Assembly: GCA_029718625.1 (NCBI GenBank)
Contig: CM056377.1
Location: 110,036,407-110,100,406, forward strand
DNA length: 64,000 nt
Direction of reading: 5' to 3'
Origin: Synaphobranchus kaupii
Taxonomy: Eukaryota; Chordata; Actinopteri; Anguilliformes; Synaphobranchidae
In this document: piece after piece, positions 25,001-34,000 of the stretch
Position numbering within the stretch: the stretch's first letter is position 1
How the letters are laid out: every line of letters begins with the position of its first letter
Notes under the pieces: model-generated
Database searches by the model: none
Seen by the model: the letters and a program-made list of their open reading frames with translations, nothing else
What the model was told of the DNA's origin: nothing
Program-made: the position numbers and the translations under genes

Positions 25001-28000
25001 ACGTGAACTCTTGTGGTCGGGCTCGCGCACTATCTTAACAGTTCGGGCATGAGCCCGAGTTACATGAACTCCTGTGAGGTTATGTTTAGGGGTTGGGGGT
25101 GGGGTACGGGAATCACGAACTCAGAAAAATCTACGCGCACACGGTGAAGACTAAGCGGGCATGCTCGCAGTCGGTTATCATGAGCAAAGCCTTAGTAGGA
25201 TTCGTAAATTTGCGACGAGTGCGTCAAATAATGACGCAAAAGGCCTCCTTCTGCGTCTAAAGGATGACGCCGTAGGAGCTGCCCAAGCGTCGCTATGTGA
25301 CGACTTGGGAGTGAGACCAGGCTGTATATAGGTAGTTTAGTCAAGGTGGAGTCTGAAAAAGTGGGTTTTCAGACCACGACAGAAAACAGACAGTGTTTCT
25401 GCTGAGCGCAAGCGCAGCAGAGTGGGGAGTTCGTTCCACCACTGGGGAGCTAGGGTGGAAAAGCTCCGCAGTCGGGACGAGCGGGAGCCGTTAACACGGA
25501 GGGAGGGAAGTGCAAGTCGCCCTGCAGCAGCAGAGCGAAGTGGTCGAGCAGGAGCGCAGTGCTGGATTAAGTCCTGTAGGTAGGAGGGGCCTGACCTTTT
25601 GGCTGCAGTGTAGGCCAGGGTCCGAACTTTGAACCTGATCCTGGCCACGACCGGCAGCCAGTGGAGTGACCTCAGCAGGGGGGTGACATGTCAGAACTTC
25701 GGAAGGTTGAACACAAGCCGAGCAGCCGCATTCTGGACCAGTTGTAGGTTCCTTGCAGAGCGGGAGGCAGTCACCGTGGTTCCGTCGACGGTGATGGACA
25801 GGTCTAGGAGCGGGGAGGTCTTGTATGGCATGAAGAGCAGCTCAGTCTTGTCGAGGTTGAACTTCAGGTGATGGCTAGACATCCACTCCGAGATGTCAGC
25901 CAGGCAAGCAGATATCCTCTCCTTTACCTGTGGGGTAGAGGGAGGGAAAGAGAGGAAGAGTTGAGTGTCAACAGCATAACTATGGTAAGAGAAGCCGTGT
26001 GAATTAATAACCAAACCAAGAGACTTAGTGTAAATGGAGAACAGCAGAGGACCCAGTACAGATCCCTGCGGGGAGTCCTTCCAGGAGACTTGGTAGGATC
26101 TATCTGTGAGATAGGATGTAAACCAGGAGAGGGCAGTTCCAGAGATGCCCATCTCAGCCAGTGTGAAGATCAGCAGTTTGTAGTTGACCGTGTCGAATGC
26201 TGCAGACAGGTCAAGGAGAATCAGGACAGAGGAGAGGGAGGAGGCTCTGGCAGTGGCGAGTGCCTCGGTCACAGCCAGGAGCACAGTTTCAGTGGAATAC
26301 CCGGTTCTGAAGCCGGACTGATGAGGGTTGAGCAGGTTGTTCTGGTGGAGAAAAACAGATAGTTGGTTAAGGGCAGCTTGTTCAAGAGCTTTGGACAGAA
26401 AGGGCAGGAGAGACACAGGACGATAGTTTCTGACATCAGAGGGGTCTAAGCTAGGTTTCTTAAGGAGTGGGGTAACACGGGCAGTTTTGAAAACAGCAGG
26501 AACATAGCCACAGGTTAAGGAGGTGTTGATAATGGAGGACAGATATGGAAGGACCTCACCGGATATAGACTGGGATGGTAAATACATGAGAAAACAAACT
26601 TGATCAAAACATAAAGGGGGGGGGGGGGGTGGAGGAGGGCTAAAATACAAAATAAAATGCTGAGCCAATTATAGTATTTTATGCTGCTTTTCCACACCAG
26701 TGCAGACCCGTACCAAGCCGTAGCGAGCCGATGGTCCGACGGGCCCGTGTCCTTCTCCACATCATTCAAAGCGGGTATACCCGAGCAAACCTGAGCCATA
26801 GCGTGAAACGTTTTGAAGCAGGGCTGAAGAGTGCCACTCTATCCGGGCTGTGTTGTGTAGCGGCGGTTGCTATGCTACTCGTCGCTCAAACCACGCCTGT
26901 ACATGGATCGAATACTGTTCTATGGAAATTAAACCAAACCGTGTGGAGATCACGGATCTTGAAATGTGGCATTAGTTTCACATGTAAATAGAAAATAGCA
27001 CAAAGAGACTGAAATAATGAAGGAATATAGCTCATCTTTAGTTACCAGACCCCCCCCACTACTTTGTTCCCCCCTTGTGCCCGACCAACATCTCTTCATG
27101 CACCCCCAGTCAAAGTAGTCTAGAAACGGCCTGCCTCAGACAGGTGCTAAATTGCAAACACACCACTGTGGAAAAAACATTTGACTTCTTTCTTGCCTCA
27201 GCTCTCAGCAGGAATTCCTATAGGTATCTCCTTCACTCTAGTGACATGGTACTTTTTAAAATTATGACTCTGCACTGTACATTTGGAGCTCAAAGACTTA
27301 AACTTTACATGATAATTGCAATTACTGATTATAAACACACAATTCATGACATAGTGATTGAAGTGTACTCCTTCTTTTAATCCCTGCTGTTAATTTTCCT
27401 GTTTACACAACAGTATGTATTATTGTCATTTTGATTGCTACTGAGATTTTGACTTCAGTAGGGTTTTGCTGGCAAATTAAAAGATAAAAATAAATAGATT
27501 TTCATCCAAAACATTCATTATCAGATTATATATAGTCAGATTATATATCACTCTTTTTTAGATGAAAGTCAGACTAGAACACAGGGAACAGTTAAACCTT
27601 CACCGTCTTTGTGAATCTGTAGAACTACATTCAGGACACAAAGAAGTTCTATGAAGCAGAGCTGGAGACTGTTGACTTCATATCAAATGCAGAGGTTGCC
27701 AGGGTGAACATGAACAGCTGGGTGGAGAAGCAGACTCAAGGTAACTGCAGTTACAGACACATTCACACTTTTATTTGAAATGTACAGATACTGTTACTCT
27801 GTCCTGCATATTCCACTGAAATGATCAAGAAGAGGAAGCTGCTTGTTGTTATTAGGTTCCATAGTTGTATTTACTGCTTGGTGTGTGGTAACAAATGTGA
27901 AGGGTTTACAGCAACAATCAGGCATTGCCTATGAACCAAGAACCAGACTAAAATGTCTATGGACGTGTGGAACATGTAGCTAATATGAATATTATATATA

Positions 28001-31000
28001 GTCAGGTCCATAAGTATTTGGACAGTGACACAAGTTTTGTTATTTTGGCTCTACTCCAGCACATTGGATTTGAAATGGAACAGTGATTATGAGGTTATCG
28101 TGCAGACTTTCAGCTTTAATTTGAGGGTTTTTCCATAGAGTTCAATAGGAAAATAAGTCAGGAGAAACAATCCGTAAAGTGATCCATCCATATCTACTGC
28201 ATATCTGGCAGCAGAGTGATGGTTTGAGGCTAGTTTGATACCTCCGACCCTTGATGACTTAGATATTTAGCCAACCACGTGTTCCATACTATTCCCATAT
28301 CATTTACAGCTTAATCTAGTCCCACCCCCGACAGAGATCCATTCAAATGCAGAGAGATTATACAAACCCCAATTCCAAAAAAATTAGGACAGGGGCAAAA
28401 AAAGACTGGGAAGTTCAAAAAACACCTGTTTGGAACATTCCACAGGTAAACAGGTGATTCTATCATGACTGGGTATAAAAGGATATCAAAAGACTCTTGA
28501 TATGTTACTCTTACAAGCGATACTATAACCTCACTGCATTTGAATGGATCTCTATGGGAATTGGGGGGTTGGGACTAGATTAAGCTGTAAATTACACAGG
28601 AATAGTATGGAACCCATGGTTGGCTAAATGGCTGCAAGTCATCAAGGGTCTGAGGTATCAAACGAGCCTCAAATCATCACTCTGCTACCAGATATGCAGT
28701 AGATATGGATGGATAACTTTAAGGGTGGTTTCTCCTGACTCATTTTCCTATTGAACTATTGAATAAGTCAGGAGAAACAACCCTTCAATTAAAATAATAA
28801 TTGATTGGACTTTTTGGATTGGATTTTTATTAGATGGAGGAACTAAGTTATCACTTATATTTATCTTAGGCTATTACATGTTCAGTCATCTTAAAGCAAA
28901 ACCAATTTGAGACAATTTGAAATATTTAGTATCCTAACTGAAATAAATATGTCATATTAATAAATGTAGGGTAATGTACCTATGGGGTACATTAACCCCA
29001 CCACCTCCCCACCCGGTCTGCAACCCTTCCTCCACCCCCCCCCCCCCCCCCCCCCCCCACCCAACCCCCCCGGACCACAACACCACCCACTAATAAAACG
29101 TTTGTTGAAACACTGCAGTGCCTTCTGTGCATCCCCACTGAATTATGCTTTCTTGTAGAGAAAATCAAGGACTTGCTGACGGAAGGGGCTGTTGGCAACA
29201 TGACCAGACTGGTGTTGGTGAATGCGATCTATTTTAAGGGTGACTGGGACAAGAAATTCATAGGGTCAAAAACAAAGCAAAGGCAATTCAAATTGAATAA
29301 GGTAACAGCTCATGCTTTCTCAGTTTCGAGATTACTGTTTCACTGCAAAACAAGTCAGAATTGTGACCTAATTTTCAAAGATTTTCATCCTCTGTGATGT
29401 TGAATCACACGTGCTGCTACTGTAATTTCTTGACATCAGTTTTCTTGGTAATGTGTATAAAAAACTGACTCCATGTTGAGCATGAGTGCTGTTCTCTTGT
29501 GTCTGAGGGTTGCAGTATCAGTCAATGACCCAGCCTTACCTTGAAGGAAAATGTTTCCCTCCATGAGAGTTCAATAATACATTTAGCTTTTTTATTATGT
29601 CCTGTTTTATCTTTTACAGTGGTATGCAAAAGTTTAGGTACCCCTGTCAAATAACACGTTTTGTTGATCTTCTAAGTGAAAATAAGTTACCACAACCTCT
29701 CCAGGGTACAAAATGAAACATTACAGCTAAACATTTAAACATTACCAATTTCTGCAAATTTTAATGCACAAATACTATCCATTTTCTGAATTTAACATTT
29801 TGAAAATAATAAAACAGTAAATGTGGTATGTGCAAACCCTTTCAGTTGATCCATTAATACTTATTGTGAAGGTCTCAAAACATTATTGACTTATAAGGCC
29901 TTAAATTAAGCCAAGTGAAGACAATGCCAGAGCTAAATAAATACTCTGACCCCTCTAACCTCTCAAGGTGTTGTGCCTGCTCTCAGTAACCATGGGTTCC
30001 TTAAGCAAAACCCTCATGTCCCTGCAGAGGACCTGCAGAAAGGTTTAGCTGACACCTGAGTATTGGTGCACTGTCCACTGTGCAGTGTTGCCATAGATAT
30101 GGGAAGATTAGTTATCTCAGATCTCTCCCACTTTAAATTTTGTGATTCTGTGAGCAGCGCCATTTCTCACACAAGTCGTCAACTTTTCTTCTTCTTTGAG
30201 GCAGAGTATCACCAATCCAACATAGTTAATCTATCACCATCTGCAGTGCAAAATTGCCAATGCATGTGTTTCTGGAAGTGAGACATAAATGCACCACTGT
30301 TCACTTGTTTAAACTTGTGAGATAATAATAATTCTTAAAAAAACCTTCTAATTTTGTGTTTCTCGTATTTTTGCACCATTGATTCGCATCGATGGCTCAG
30401 TCGGTAATGGATGTGGAGTTGAGTTATGGTTCTTCCACCTGCATTACTGCTCTCTCCCTTTTGCACTGGGTGGTAGTATTCAAAACAATGGCAAGCAGAT
30501 CACAAACCCCATCCAGGTTAGAAGGCCATTCTCAGAACATTTAGGTCAGAGGTCATTATCTGATCATTGGTTGACAGATTAGAAGACACACCCAATTGAC
30601 TAGATCTCAAAGCTGTAGTTATCACAGCATGCTGACTCAGTAGTACCCTCTAGGGAACTCTGTGAGTGTTGTTTACATAAAAATGATCTGCATGAAAGAG
30701 TTCAGAAGGATACCTTTCCTGTGATCTCTTTACAAAAGTCAGCATCTGAAGTATGCAACGCAACACTTAGATTAGTCTTACTTCTTGTAACAAAGTTTAT
30801 GGAATTGAGAAAAAAATTTAACTCTTTGGCCAAAATTACCAAGACACATTTGAAGAAAAAAGGGTAAGCATTTGAAGAAAAGAATGCCTTGCCAACCATT
30901 AAGCATGGGGGTGGATCGATTATGCTTTGGGGTTGTGTGTCAATAAATCCAAGAAGCTAATGTCCTAGAATTAGTGATGAAATTTAATCTGGAGAGAAGT

Positions 31001-34000
31001 TGGATATTTCAACAAGACAATTATCCAAAACCTACCTCAATTTTGGACTACTACAACCATGGAATGATCTTCACAATACCCAGACTGGAATATTATTCGA
31101 AATCTGTGGGGACATCTCAAACATACAGTGCTGCACGGTTCCAGGAAAGCTGTTATTTCTGCTGTGATTATTAAGTACTGACTGACAGGTAGCCAAAACA
31201 TTTGCACATGCCACATTTACTGTTTTAATTTTTCAATTTGTTAAATTCAGAAAATAAAAAAATGCAATTGTGCATAAAAATTTTAAGCAATATGTCTCTG
31301 CAGAGGATGTGTTAGCTGCTTTTTAATTATAAAATCAACAAAACATGCTATTTGACCTTGGGTGCCAAAACGTTTGCATACCACTGTATTAGTTTACAAC
31401 CTTAGCTATACTCCCATTAGAACAACATAATGAACTATTTCCAATTGTATGAGCATTCATTTACAGAAGGTCTTGTATTTTCATGAAGTCATACAACTTT
31501 AATATGTTCATGGCTATTATCTGAGTTGCACAAAAACAGGCATGAAGTAGCATAAATCTTTGCTTATTGAACTGTGGCTATTATTGGTTCATTGTCTGTC
31601 TTGATATTGTACATTTATTGCAAAGTGTATCTGAAAGTTCTCCACTTTTTCAGAATGAAAGTAAGCCAGTGCAGATGATGCGACACAAAGGCTGGTTTGG
31701 TTTGGCGATCATTCCAGAGGTCAGGTGTCAGATTCTGGAGATGCCTTACAAAGGTAAAGAGCTGAGCATGCTCATTCTACTGCCCCAAGAGATTGAGGAT
31801 GACTCCACAGGGCTTTTGAGGGTAAGACTGAATTTGGTGTACAACAACTTAATGGCTTTGTCACCTATAATAATGCCTACAAGGCAATCAAGACTATACC
31901 CAGTAGTTTCAAATTTGGTAGAGTAGAAGAACATGTGGTATTATATTTTATACCACGGTCTGGGTGAATTCTCGTTTCTGTTTGGCTGGAGTGTGGGCAT
32001 TAATTTCCAGTAAAGGGACACCTATGAAGTAGTTCCAACTAAGAGGCTTAATCACCGTTCCAAATTAATACGCCATCTACGTTATCTGCTGCCAGAGCCA
32101 TGGAGTCACCACTTTTATGAATGGCAACCATAGCAACACCAACAGCTGATTAATAAAGTCGGTAAATAACATTAAATCTGCAGATTAAAAAGTTTGTATT
32201 TGCTGAATATCTTAGTTACAACGACTTTAATCTAGAAAAGCAGTTTTGTGGTTAGAGGTGCAGTATTTATTCAGTTTGGAAATATTAACGTAACATAGTA
32301 GGACTAATGTAACCAGAGTTTTTGCTTGACAGCACCAAAACAATATGCATCACCACGCCTGTCGTTTTCCAATAACAGGACAGCCCGGAGTAGTTAATTC
32401 CGCTTATAACATGGTTACCAACAACAATTATACATTAATTACTTTAATTTTATTGATTTTTATCGACTAAATCAGTTGAAATTTAAATATTCTTCCACGG
32501 TGCTTTGGGCATATTGTTTTGGCATTGTCAAGCAAAAACTCTGGTTTATAGTTCTATTTGAACCGAAAACCTCTCGTTAATTCTATTTCTGGTTACTAGT
32601 TCTATTTTGTCCGTTGTTATGCAAAAACCTCTCGTTGTTAGTTCTGAACACAATTGATTCCCTAAGAAAAAACATTTTCCTTTTAGTTTTTTTTACCATA
32701 AAATTAGCACCAATGCTAATTTAATTTTTATTTTCGTCATTAGTTACATTATTTAAGAAAATTGAAAATTGAAACCGCAACTCAATTTACCTCCCTCTCT
32801 GTCTTGCTTTTAAAAAATGGTTTGGTCACGCAGTGCAGCCTAGCCTATTTTAGGCTAAGGAAATCGCATTTCAGATTTGCATCATAAGATGGGAACATCT
32901 GAAAAAATACTGTAGTTAATGTTATTTACCGACTTTATTAATCAGATGTTGGTGTTGCTATGGTTACCATTCATAAAAGAGGCGACTCGATGGCTCTGGC
33001 AGCAGATAACGTAGACAGCGTATTCATTCGGAACGGTGATTAAGCCTCTTAGTTGGAACTATATCATAGGAGTCCCTTTACTGTAAATGAATGCCCACCC
33101 TCCAGCCAATCAGAAATCAGAATTCACCCAGACTGTGGTATTATTAAGCAATAGATCACAAGAGGGAGTGCATTATTAGAAATATAATCATCAAATGCAG
33201 TGATGTTGGAGTACTCTCCACAGTGATTATATCCAATAACGCATGAATCCTCGAGTGATCTATTGCTTTTATACAACAATGTTAGCATAACAGTTTAGTA
33301 AGTAATGAAAAAATATTGAAACAATAACTTTTGATTAACTAATTCTTTATTTTGGATTCGCCAAATTGCTAGCACCCTGTTGCCGTTACTATTGTTGTTG
33401 TGTATGCTTCCTAGGCAACGCTCTATAGAACGTGTCTACACAATGGCAGTGAGGTTATACTAAATACCAGCACTCGTAGAACGCGTCTCGGCCAATCACG
33501 TTACTTGCTCGAATCTCATTGTTGTATAATTTCCAATAATGGAACAGCCCATGGTTTATTCCTTACATGTTATATATATATTATTATATTGCCCTGCCTT
33601 TTCAAATCCCTCACTCACAATTGGAGCAATGACATTTTTTTCTTCTACAGTTGGAAAGGGAGCTCACATATGAGAAGCTCATTGAGTGGACACAGCCTCA
33701 CATGATGGAGAATACTTGGATAAAGGTGGCTCTTCCCAAGTTCAAGATGGAAGAGACCTATAACTTGAAAGACATTCTAGTCAGTTTGGGCATGAAGGAT
33801 GCCTTCGATGTGTCCAGAAGCAACTTCTCTGGCATGTCTCCCAGCAATGGACTGGTGGTGTCCAAAGTGGTGCACAAGTCCTTTGTGGAGGTGAATGAGG
33901 AGGGCACAGAGGCCGCTGCTGCCACTGCCTTCATGCTGTTGAAAAGTTGCCAAAAACTATCTATGCCACCACAACCTTCGTTCATCGCAGACCATCCCTT

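Larger units (their letters stand above)
24532..26640 (-). mobile_element. L2/CR1-like LINE, 5'-truncated and rearranged, minus strand
   Basis: The 3' tail with the GCAGACGCTTTTATCCAAAG motif is at 24540-24575. The ORF2 C-terminus is at 25648-25337 ([14 protein letters not shown]) and RT at about 26570-25691 ([48 protein letters not shown]). The catalytic box reads YAVD instead of YADD. A block between SARNL and [12 protein letters not shown] is deleted relative to the family order. A MITE interrupts the 3' region at 24796-25324. The copy is dead. Confidence 0.88.
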
